NCBI GenBank assembly: GCA_905214995.1
Contig: CAJMOT010000069.1
Span: 1 to 11,519 of the forward strand
Source of the DNA: an uncultured bacterium
GTDB lineage: Bacteria; Verrucomicrobiota; Verrucomicrobiia; Opitutales; Intestinicryptomonadaceae
DNA length: 11,519 nt
Reading direction: 5' to 3'
A program made the translations under genes and the position numbers. Below, piece by piece: positions 6,209-11,519 of the stretch. Below the pieces are notes generated by a model. It saw nothing but the letters and a program-made list of their open reading frames with translations, had not been told where the DNA came from and did not search any database. Position 1 is the stretch's first letter; the number at the start of each line of letters is the position of its first letter.

Positions 6209-7780
6209 TCATTTTCTGCGGCGCGCGGCGAATGCGAAGGCTAAGAGCCCGAGAATTGCCGCCGCCGCCGCGGGTTCGGGGACTGCGTATGAGACGTATA
6301 GCCCGTCGGATTCTATCGCGAATTTTGCGATTTTTCCGCCCATGTCCGCCGCCCTGAATTCGCTTTCGAGAAAGTCCGTAGGGGCGTTGCCGTCCGTCCA
6401 CGAGATCAGCTTTATGCTCGCGCCGTCCTCCAAAAGGAATTCGGTGTTTCCGGTAAATTCAAACCAGAACTCGCTTCCCGCTCCCTCCCCCTTTTGCATG
6501 GTGCCGGAAAGCTCTATGAGCGACGCCTGCGCGCTGCTTATTATGCCCGCAACTATCGTTCCCGAAGTCCAGACGAGGTTGTCCGCGTACGCCACGGCGT
6601 CGGCGTCGGTCTCCGAGCCGTTGGAGCCTATCGCGCCGAATTTCGCCTCTATTCCGTCGGAGTTTCCGACGAGCCGCACGTCGCCCCATTTCCCCCACTG
6701 GCCTTCGGCGGTGTTGTTTTGATAGAGCGTGTACATTCTCAAATCTCCGGAAATCACGGTGGCGCCGCCGCGGAAAGCCCTTTGATTTGTGGAGAGTATG
6801 AGCTTTTGCTGCGATCCCTGCGCGCCCATCATCACTACGTCCACCACGACATTCGACGTCCCCACGCCGATTTGCCCGCTCGTATAGGCGTAGAGATCGG
6901 TGATGCCGCCCTTGTAGACCGCCTGCCCCTCGTTTGCCAAAACGATGGTCGCCGTCGCGCCGGCGGTTCCCTTGATGTCGTTTGTCGCGCGGATGTCTCC
7001 GGCGGAGGAAGCGAGCCCGTTGACCCTGATTATGGTGTTGTTTATTCCGGCGTTATTTAAAAATATGGTCGAATTTCCGGTTATGGCGCCGCCTATCTGG
7101 ACGTCGGCGTTTTTATAGTAATAATATTTGTCCCCAGCAATCTTGGAGGCGTCGCGCTCGCAAACGAACGAGCCGAACCCTATCTGGCCTATGTTATTCC
7201 GAAAATCCCCGTCGATTTTCAGGCTTTTGAGGGCGGTGTCAGCCGAGTTTCCCCCGAGCATAAATGTCAGAGTGCCTGTATTACTGAGCCTGTCGAATAC
7301 GGCGTCGCCCTTGATTTCAACCGAGAGGGGATTGTAGGTTCCGCTTCTCAAAGCCTTGCTGCCCCAGCCGCCCGCGCCGTCGAGAATGACGGAGAAATCC
7401 CCGTTTATTGTGAGCGATGACGACGAAGCCGCGTCCGCCGCCAGATTGCAGGAGGAAAATGTCAGCCCCGCGATATTGCCCGTTATCGTCACCGCGCCGG
7501 TTTGAATGTCTCCGTTCATATACCAGCCCATGCCCGTGCTGTCGGGCCACAGGTCCGCGAGTTTGGACTGGTCGAACACCGCCGCGTCGGACGCTCCCGG
7601 CAGCGACTCGGCGGGGGCGAGCGTCTGCCCGCCGTTGTCGGAGGTCTGCCAGTTGGCAAGCTGTCCCCAATTCAAGTCGTCCGCCGAGGCCGGAATGAAA
7701 TAATATTCCGCAGCGGCTTCCGCGAATATTGGGAAGAGCGCCGCGAATGCGGAGAACAAGGGCAAATAAATCCTCTTCAT
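6209..7780 (-). CDS. Secreted PEP-CTERM sorting-domain protein, beta-rich
   Basis: This 523-residue protein has a Sec signal peptide (MKRIYLPLF, hydrophobic core, cleavage likely after AEA near residue 22). It ends in a PEP-CTERM signal: VPEP at about 500-503, a ~16-residue hydrophobic helix, then RRRK. Such tails are recognised by exosortase/EpsH-type enzymes, which process or anchor the protein at the cell surface. The body is Gly/Asn/Thr/Ser-rich with short alternating strands (for example VTITGNIAGLTFSS, LTINGDFSVIL, VEIKGDAVF, LKIDGDF), like a beta-helix or the autotransporter-associated strand repeats of Verrucomicrobiota. An N-terminal WGQLANW segment is typical of these. No catalytic motif was found. 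The role is unknown; surface matrix or adhesion is inference. The ATG at 7780 has no Shine-Dalgarno. The gene stands alone and no exosortase is in the window. Confidence 0.86.
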   Translation of the reverse strand: MKRIYLPLFSAFAALFPIFAEAAAEYYFIPASADDLNWGQLANWQTSDNGGQTLAPAESLPGASDAAVFDQSKLADLWPDSTGMGWYMNGDIQTGAVTITGNIAGLTFSSCNLAADAASSSSLTINGDFSVILDGAGGWGSKALRSGTYNPLSVEIKGDAVFDRLSNTGTLTFMLGGNSADTALKSLKIDGDFRNNIGQIGFGSFVCERDASKIAGDKYYYYKNADVQIGGAITGNSTIFLNNAGINNTIIRVNGLASSAGDIRATNDIKGTAGATATIVLANEGQAVYKGGITDLYAYTSGQIGVGTSNVVVDVVMMGAQGSQQKLILSTNQRAFRGGATVISGDLRMYTLYQNNTAEGQWGKWGDVRLVGNSDGIEAKFGAIGSNGSETDADAVAYADNLVWTSGTIVAGIISSAQASLIELSGTMQKGEGAGSEFWFEFTGNTEFLLEDGASIKLISWTDGNAPTDFLESEFRAADMGGKIAKFAIESDGLYVSYAVPEPAAAAAILGLLAFAFAARRRK

Positions 7781-7812
7781 ATGCCGATTTATTTTTTTTT
7801 AGGGTTCGGAAA

Positions 7813-7901
7813 GCTGTCAAGCGATAAAAACGTCTCCCATTTTGCCCGCACCGGGCATTTCCCGCCGCGTTTTCGCCGCCCGCCCCTTTCATCTTGACAG
7901 C
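7813..7901. repeat. Inverted repeat GCTGTCAAG ... CTTGACAGC in the divergent region
   Basis: GCTGTCAAG at 7813-7821 is the exact reverse complement of CTTGACAGC at 7893-7901, with 71 nt between. Each arm contains TTGACA, a consensus -35, facing its own divergent gene (the PEP-CTERM gene leftward, lpxC rightward). The arrangement may simply be two mirrored -35 elements, or a pair of operator half-sites. Confidence 0.5.
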
Positions 7902-7921
7902 GAAATGGAAAATGTAAGAAT
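7894..7921 (+). promoter_or_regulatory. Candidate promoter of lpxC/fabZ-lpxA
   Basis: A perfect TTGACA at 7894-7899 is followed after 16 nt by AAGAAT (7916-7921), which has a TG one base upstream (7913-7914) as in an extended -10. The start site would be near 7928, giving a leader of about 50 nt before the ATG at 7980. The -10 matches only 3 of 6 bases, so this is a candidate. The rest of the 199-nt gap (7781-7979) holds no gene that I can support. Confidence 0.42.
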
Positions 7922-7979
7922 TTGCCGTTTATAAAAATTTCCAACTGTCGCCAAAAGCAAACAGCATACAGTCGTTCAG

Positions 7980-9320
7980 ATGAAACAGCGAACAATATTG
8001 CGCGAGGCTTCCATAAGCGGCACCGCCCTGCATTCCGCAGCGGCGGTCACGCTCACGCTGAAGCCCGCTCCCGTCAATACGGGGATTGTCTTCAAGCGCA
8101 AGGACATCTTCGGCAAGCCCGAAATCAAGCCGCATATAACGCAAATTTCCTCCGACTTGGTCCGCAACACGGGCGTCACCTCCGGCCACACCAAGCTCCA
8201 TACCATAGAGCACGTCCTCAGCGCGCTCTCAGGAATGGGCGTAGACAACTGCGTGGTCGAGATGGACGCCGCCGAGCCCCCGATTCTCGACGGGTCGGCA
8301 AAGTTTTTCGTAAACCTCATACAGCAGGCCGAGCCGGTAGAGCAGGACGCCGAGCGCGAGACATTCCGCCTGCGCGAGCCCGTATCCGTATCGGAGGGCA
8401 ACCGCTCGCTCATAGCGCTCCCGTACGACGGGCTGAAAATCACCTGCACGTCAGCCGACGACAGGGGCATACACACGCAGCACCTCTCCATAGAAATCGA
8501 CCCCGAGACCTACCAGGCGGCAATCGCCCCCGCGCGGACTTTCACGATTTACGAGGACATCGAGGAGCTCCTTAAAATGGGCAAAATACAGGGCGGCAGC
8601 CTCGATTCCGCGATAGTCATAAAGGGCGACAAAATCATATCAAAGGAGCCTCTCCGCTATCAGGACGAGTTTGTCCGCCACAAGATACTCGACATCATCG
8701 GCGACATCGCCCTCTTGGGGGTGAAGCTCAACGCGCACATCGTCGCCGTACGCCCGGGGCACGCGCTCAACGCCAAGCTCACCGAGAAAATCTACAAGCA
8801 GATGGAGGCGGCGAAGTCCTCGCGCAAAAAGTCCGCCGCCCCCTCCAAACCCGACGTCAAGCTCTTTACCGAGACTACCCTCGACACCCGCAGGATTCTC
8901 GAACTGCTTCCGCACCGCTATCCGTTCGTGCTAATCGACAGGGTCGTGGAAACGCGCGGAGACTCGGAGCTCACCGCCATAAAAAACGTCACGATAAACG
9001 AGCCGTTTTTCATGGGGCATTTCCCCGGCAATCCCGTAATGCCCGGCGTCTTGCAGCTCGAGGCGATGGCGCAGGCGGCAGGCATAATGATGCTCCGGCA
9101 CGTCAGCGGCGAAGACAAGCTCGCATACTTCATGAGCGCCGACAAGGTGAAGTTCCGCAAGGCGATAAAGCCCGGCGACCAAGTGCAGATCGACGTTAAA
9201 ATCACCAAATCGCGCGCGCAAAAATTCGTATGCGCCGAGGGAACCTGCAAGGTGGACGGCAAAATAGCCTCCTCCGCGGAACTGATGTTTGCCATAATCG
9301 ACGCGAGCGACGCCCCGTAA
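7980..9320 (+). CDS. lpxC/fabZ: Fused LpxC deacetylase / FabZ hydroxyacyl-ACP dehydratase
   Basis: One 446-residue protein carries two enzymes. Residues 1-~275 are LpxC, the zinc enzyme that removes acetate from UDP-3-O-acyl-GlcNAc, the committed step of lipid A synthesis. Zinc ligands are His78 ([16 protein letters not shown]), His234 and Asp238 ([10 protein letters not shown]). Glu77 and His261 are the catalytic pair and ILDGSA is at 102-107. A short Lys/Ser/Pro linker (about 278-296) leads to FabZ (about 300-446), which dehydrates 3-hydroxyacyl-ACP in fatty acid synthesis. FabZ has [13 protein letters not shown] (310-322), His347 in MGHFPG and Glu361 in [11 protein letters not shown]. All key residues of both halves are present, so both should work. 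Such fusions are known in Bacteroidota and some relatives. The ATG at 7980 matches the family N-terminus; no Shine-Dalgarno is visible. lpxA follows 5 nt downstream. Confidence 0.97.
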   Translation: MKQRTILREASISGTALHSAAAVTLTLKPAPVNTGIVFKRKDIFGKPEIKPHITQISSDLVRNTGVTSGHTKLHTIEHVLSALSGMGVDNCVVEMDAAEPPILDGSAKFFVNLIQQAEPVEQDAERETFRLREPVSVSEGNRSLIALPYDGLKITCTSADDRGIHTQHLSIEIDPETYQAAIAPARTFTIYEDIEELLKMGKIQGGSLDSAIVIKGDKIISKEPLRYQDEFVRHKILDIIGDIALLGVKLNAHIVAVRPGHALNAKLTEKIYKQMEAAKSSRKKSAAPSKPDVKLFTETTLDTRRILELLPHRYPFVLIDRVVETRGDSELTAIKNVTINEPFFMGHFPGNPVMPGVLQLEAMAQAAGIMMLRHVSGEDKLAYFMSADKVKFRKAIKPGDQVQIDVKITKSRAQKFVCAEGTCKVDGKIASSAELMFAIIDASDAP

Positions 9321-9325
9321 AAGAC

Positions 9326-10102
9326 ATGGCAAAAATCCACCCGACAGCGATAATCGAAAAAGGCGCGGAGCTCGGCGAAGACGTCGAAGTCGGCGCGTAC
9401 GCCTACATCGGACCGGCGGTTAAAATAGGCGACGGCTCGGTCGTGGCGCACCACGCAACCGTGGACGGCAACACCGTGGTGGGCAAGTCCAACCAGATTT
9501 TCCCCTACGCCTTTATCGGCGGCAAGACCCACGACCTCAAATTCAGGGGAGGCAATCCGGGCCTGCGCATCGGCGACGGCAACGTTTTCCGCGAATACAC
9601 CACCGCCCACTGCTCGACGGCCGACCAGACTTTTACGATAATCGGCAACCGCAACAATATACTCGCGTATAGCCATATCGCGCACGACTGCATAGTAGGC
9701 GACAACATCGTGATGAGCTCCCACTCCGCGCTCGGCGGCCATGTGGTAGTCGAAGACCACGCGGTCATCGGCTGGGGCAGCGGCGCCCACCAGTTCTGCC
9801 GCATAGGAGCCTACGCCATGCTCAGCGCAAGCTCCAAGCTCGTCAAGGACCTGCCCCCGTTTTTCATGGCCGACGGCTCGCCTGCGGAAGTCTGCGCAAT
9901 CAACAAAATCAACATGCAGCGCAACGGATTTTCCCCCGAGGAAATAGACCTCGTTTACAGCGCGTTCAAATTGATATACAGGCGCCGCCTCACCCGCCCG
10001 CACGCCATAGAGGAGCTCTCCATGCGCGACAGCTCCTCCAACCGCGTCATAAGGGCGATAATAGACTTCGCAAACGGCTCTTCGGAGCGCGGCATAGCCT
10101 GA
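9326..10102 (+). CDS. lpxA: UDP-N-acetylglucosamine acyltransferase LpxA
   Basis: LpxA transfers a 3-hydroxyacyl chain from ACP to the 3-OH of UDP-GlcNAc, the first step of lipid A synthesis in the cytosol. The 258-residue protein has the left-handed beta-helix made of hexapeptide repeats (about 1-185) and the helical C-terminal ACP-binding region. Catalytic His120 lies in HIAHDCIVGDN (E. coli His125), with the conserved GGHV (His139), HQFC (His155) and KLIYRR (215-220). The ruler position Gly173 of E. coli aligns with Ala168 here. The ATG at 9326 is chosen because MAKIHPTAIIEKGAEL matches the family start; the frame is open further upstream, but that part overlaps FabZ. It is cotranscribed with lpxC/fabZ (5-nt gap). 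Substrate and enzyme pairing makes sense: LpxC acts on the LpxA product, and FabZ competes for the same hydroxyacyl-ACP. Confidence 0.97.
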   Translation: MAKIHPTAIIEKGAELGEDVEVGAYAYIGPAVKIGDGSVVAHHATVDGNTVVGKSNQIFPYAFIGGKTHDLKFRGGNPGLRIGDGNVFREYTTAHCSTADQTFTIIGNRNNILAYSHIAHDCIVGDNIVMSSHSALGGHVVVEDHAVIGWGSGAHQFCRIGAYAMLSASSKLVKDLPPFFMADGSPAEVCAINKINMQRNGFSPEEIDLVYSAFKLIYRRRLTRPHAIEELSMRDSSSNRVIRAIIDFANGSSERGIA

Positions 10103-10314
10103 TTTTGCGGGTGCCGCCTCTGTGAATTTCCGCTCCGGCGGGCGCGTCATTGCGCGGATGCCGTCCGAGCGGAAATTGTCAAGGTTTCCGGATTTTTTTT
10201 AGCCGGCGCATTATGCGGGCTGCCGCAAGGATGCGATTTTTTAATGGCGGCGAAGTTTTCCCCCGCGCTGCGAAAGCATTGGCAAATCCGATTTCATCGG
10301 GAGGCCTTGCCGCC
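10103..10314. other. Convergent lpxA/DUF2752 intergenic region
   Basis: This 212-nt gap between two converging genes holds a long hairpin (10125-10177, separate entry), a T8 tract at 10193-10200, and a weak stem CCGAT-TTC-ATCGG at about 10289-10301 downstream of the DUF2752 gene. A 61-codon frame starting at 10150 covers much of it but looks spurious. No further gene is supported. Confidence 0.5.
10125..10177. repeat. Long inverted repeat (hairpin) after lpxA
   Basis: AATTTCCGCTC (10125-10135) is the exact reverse complement of GAGCGGAAATT (10167-10177). Inside, CGGC (10136-10139) can pair with GCCG (10160-10163) and CGCG (10143-10146) with CGCG (10153-10156), leaving a 6-nt loop. It lies 22 nt after the lpxA stop. 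The T8 tract at 10193-10200 is 15 nt beyond it, too far for a normal intrinsic terminator, although a terminator or RNA-stabilising role for lpxA mRNA is likely. Confidence 0.65.
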
Positions 10315-10686
10315 TTAATGGGGGGCGAGAAATGAAAATGCCCGGGTGTTGCGCAGTATTGCGTAGAGTATGAAAATCGCGAGCATTATTGCGGGAACCG
10401 CCGGCCTGCGGAAAAATTTGGGAAAGAAGTACGCTATCGGAAGAATCGGGAGGAAAATCACCGCGAGCGCGTTTTGCGAGAGAGCTTCTCCCAAGTCCCC
10501 GCGCAGCAGCGCATGGAGGGCGCGCAGGGTTCCGCAGCCAGGGCAGTGGAGGCTTGTCAGAGCGTTTGTCGGGCACGGCGGAAAAATCGCCGACGTCGAC
10601 GGATCGAAAATACGGAGCGCCGCGAGCAAAAAAATTCCTCCCGCCGCGACTAGCGCATAGAGCATTTTGTCGGAAATTCGGAACAT
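10315..10686 (-). CDS. DUF2752 membrane protein
   Basis: This 123-residue protein carries the DUF2752 signature: FDPSTSAIFPPCP (27-39), then LHCPGCGTLRALHALLRGD (46-64), then the Ala/Asn stretch AxxxNALAV. Cys38, Cys48 and Cys51 are the conserved cysteines. It has three predicted membrane helices (about 9-26, 72-90, 96-113). The family's role is unknown; the CPxCG motif suggests metal binding or a redox function, which is inference. The start is ATG at 10686, 2 nt after the stop of the upstream CD225-like gene, so translation is probably coupled. The same frame is open further upstream, but that stretch overlaps the real upstream gene. It is the last gene of the small membrane protein operon. 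Family membership is fairly sure, function is not. Confidence 0.88.
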   Translation of the reverse strand: MFRISDKMLYALVAAGGIFLLAALRIFDPSTSAIFPPCPTNALTSLHCPGCGTLRALHALLRGDLGEALSQNALAVIFLPILPIAYFFPKFFRRPAVPAIMLAIFILYAILRNTRAFSFLAPH

Positions 10687-10688
10687 TT

Positions 10689-11009
10689 TTATCTTTTGAC
10701 CGCGGAATACGCCTCGAACAGGTCTTTCAGCCCGAGTTTCCAGAGAGCCGCAAAACACAGGAAAATCAGCGCGGCGTTTATTATGGCGGAGGGAAGAAGC
10801 CCCCAGATTCCCCAGAGCCTGGCCTCGGCGACAAGCCGTCCGGCGCTCTCCCGCCTTCCGGACGCGAGCTCCGCGACCGCCCTGTCGGCTTTCGCGAGCC
10901 CCCAGAGGGCGAAGTAGTTGCCGAGCAGAAAGAATGTCGCCAGGCACAGCGATTTCGCGCCCGCCGCCTTCGCCTCGAGCCCGTCTGAAAATTTGCCGCC
11001 TGCGCCCAT
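10689..11009 (-). CDS. Divergent CD225-like two-helix membrane protein
   Basis: This 106-residue protein has two hydrophobic segments (about 18-40 and 67-92) joined by a basic/acidic linker, the plan of CD225/dispanin proteins. Placed beside the clear CD225 protein encoded just upstream, residues from RAVAELASG to IINA align without gaps over 37 positions with 11 identities, including the Ala-rich linker, the WG at the start of helix 2 and the INA inside it. The Cys-Cys motif at the end of helix 1 is missing (GNYFALWG instead). The CD225 assignment rests on my own alignment plus gene order and is less sure than for its neighbours. The ATG at 11009 follows the upstream stop by 22 nt and has no obvious Shine-Dalgarno. 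It lies 2 nt before the DUF2752 gene. Function unknown. Confidence 0.7.
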   Translation of the reverse strand: MGAGGKFSDGLEAKAAGAKSLCLATFFLLGNYFALWGLAKADRAVAELASGRRESAGRLVAEARLWGIWGLLPSAIINAALIFLCFAALWKLGLKDLFEAYSAVKR

Positions 11010-11031
11010 GCCGGAATCCGCGCTTTTGGGT

Positions 11032-11304
11032 CTATACCGCCATTCCGCCGAGCGCCATCCCGATTACGCTTATGGCGTTTATCGCCAAGCCTATCCAAAG
11101 CGACACCATTCCCCAGTATTTTGCCTTTTCGGAGTTTATTTTTGCGAGCTCATAGTTGCGCGCGGCGAGGGCGGAGTTAACCTGAACGGCGTATACTATC
11201 GAGACTATCCCGAAGGGCAGGCAGCAGAAGAGCTGCGTGAGAATCGCGAGCGCCAGGTGGTTTTCTATGTTCGGGACGCTCGAAGTTGCGTTTTGGTTTT
11301 CCAT
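11032..11304 (-). CDS. CD225/dispanin family small membrane protein
   Basis: This 90-residue protein matches the bacterial CD225 (interferon-induced transmembrane-like) pattern. A short polar N-terminus (1-15) is followed by helix 1 ending in LFCCLPFGIVSIVYAVQVN (25-43) with Cys27-Cys28, a charged loop LAARNYELAKINSEKAKYW (46-64), then helix 2 (about 65-86). In animals this family alters membrane fusion. Bacterial members are mostly uncharacterised, and here the role is unknown. It begins 3 nt after the stop of an upstream paralogue with which it shares strong DNA identity, and is followed after 22 nt by a divergent third copy. Short spacing and one orientation suggest a single transcript. 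No clear ribosome binding site precedes the ATG at 11304. Confidence 0.87.
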   Translation of the reverse strand: MENQNATSSVPNIENHLALAILTQLFCCLPFGIVSIVYAVQVNSALAARNYELAKINSEKAKYWGMVSLWIGLAINAISVIGMALGGMAV

Positions 11305-11307
11305 ATA

Positions 11308-11519
11308 TCATATTTGGGTTAAATTTGCAATGGCCGCGAACGCGAGCGGCAGCAGGAAAAAGAGCGAATTGAGGATGTATAGCGCAGCTCCGCACCACAG
11401 GGCGACCATTCCCCAGTATTTCGCCTTTTCGGACGAGAATTTCGCCATCTCGAAATTTCCGGAGTTGGAGGATATGTTCACCTGAACCGCGTAAATCAGC
11501 GATATTATCCCGAAGGGCA
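11308..11519 (-). CDS. CD225/dispanin family protein, partial (N-terminus outside window)
   Basis: Only the last 69 residues are present; the coding region enters from the right edge in the minus direction and stops with TGA at 11310-11308. The visible part begins PFGIISLIYAVQVN, continues with a polar loop, EKAKYWGMVALW and a second membrane helix ending AIANLTQI. It matches the neighbouring CD225 protein closely from PFGI through KAKYWGM and then diverges in helix 2. Judging by the neighbour, about 25-30 residues are missing, including the Cys-Cys motif. The stop is 3 nt before the next ATG (TGA-TAT-ATG), so the two are coupled. It is upstream in the operon; whether it is the first gene cannot be seen. 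Confidence 0.86.
   Translation of the reverse strand, partial: PFGIISLIYAVQVNISSNSGNFEMAKFSSEKAKYWGMVALWCGAALYILNSLFFLLPLAFAAIANLTQI

Noticed and set aside
5361..6722. Plus-strand frame of 453 codons across the ROK kinase and beyond
   Set aside because: Its composition is extremely Arg-rich, it overlaps two real genes and the terminator between them, and it has no domain.
10150..10335. 61-codon plus-strand frame after lpxA
   Set aside because: It has no recognisable domain, starts inside the hairpin at 10125-10177 and overlaps the end of the DUF2752 gene on the other strand.
10687..10947. Longer version of the DUF2752 protein starting at 10947
   Set aside because: The extra 87 residues are Arg-rich shadow sequence overlapping the CD225-like gene in another frame.
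1..11519. CRISPR array, tRNA, riboswitch, insertion sequence or phage element
   Set aside because: No regularly spaced repeats, cloverleaf pattern, transposase, integrase or terminal inverted repeats were recognised on either strand.

Overview
The window looks like chromosome from a Gram-negative, GC-rich member of the Verrucomicrobiota, perhaps an Opitutae/Puniceicoccales-like lineage. The grounds are lipid A genes with a fused lpxC/fabZ, a PEP-CTERM surface protein whose C-terminus reads VPEP, then a hydrophobic stretch, then RRRK, and tandem CD225 plus DUF2752 membrane proteins. The fused lpxC/fabZ also fits Bacteroidota, so the assignment is inference. No tRNA, rRNA, CRISPR array, insertion sequence or phage gene is visible, and base composition is even throughout.

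Layout. 124-1239 (+) is dprA. It converges on 2450-1324 (-), a two-gene unit nadD-rsfS with 2 nt between the genes; RsfS carries a long Lys/Ala-rich histone-H1-like tail. 5079-2596 (-) is cydA-cydB, the cytochrome bd quinol oxidase, with the cydB ribosome binding site lying across the cydA stop. A short AT-rich divergent region with a perfect 14-bp palindrome separates cydA from a ROK-family sugar kinase, 5182-6129 (+). A bidirectional terminator (about 6155-6184) serves the kinase and, from the other side, a 523-residue secreted PEP-CTERM protein, 7780-6209 (-). That gene is divergent from 7980-10102 (+), lpxC/fabZ followed by lpxA (early lipid A synthesis). The right end, 11519-10315 (-), is a tight operon of small membrane proteins: two clear CD225/dispanin proteins (one cut by the window edge), a third divergent CD225-like protein, and a DUF2752 protein.

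Functionally, most genes are housekeeping: natural transformation or DNA processing (DprA), NAD synthesis and ribosome silencing (NadD, RsfS), microaerobic respiration (CydAB), sugar phosphorylation (ROK) and outer-membrane lipid A (LpxC/FabZ, LpxA). The less ordinary parts are the CD225 array with DUF2752, the basic tail of RsfS, the PEP-CTERM protein, a plus-strand terminator with no gene in front of it (2538-2573), and several well-formed inverted repeats between genes. I found no clear case for a wholly new system; the CD225/DUF2752 operon is the best candidate for something of unknown function.
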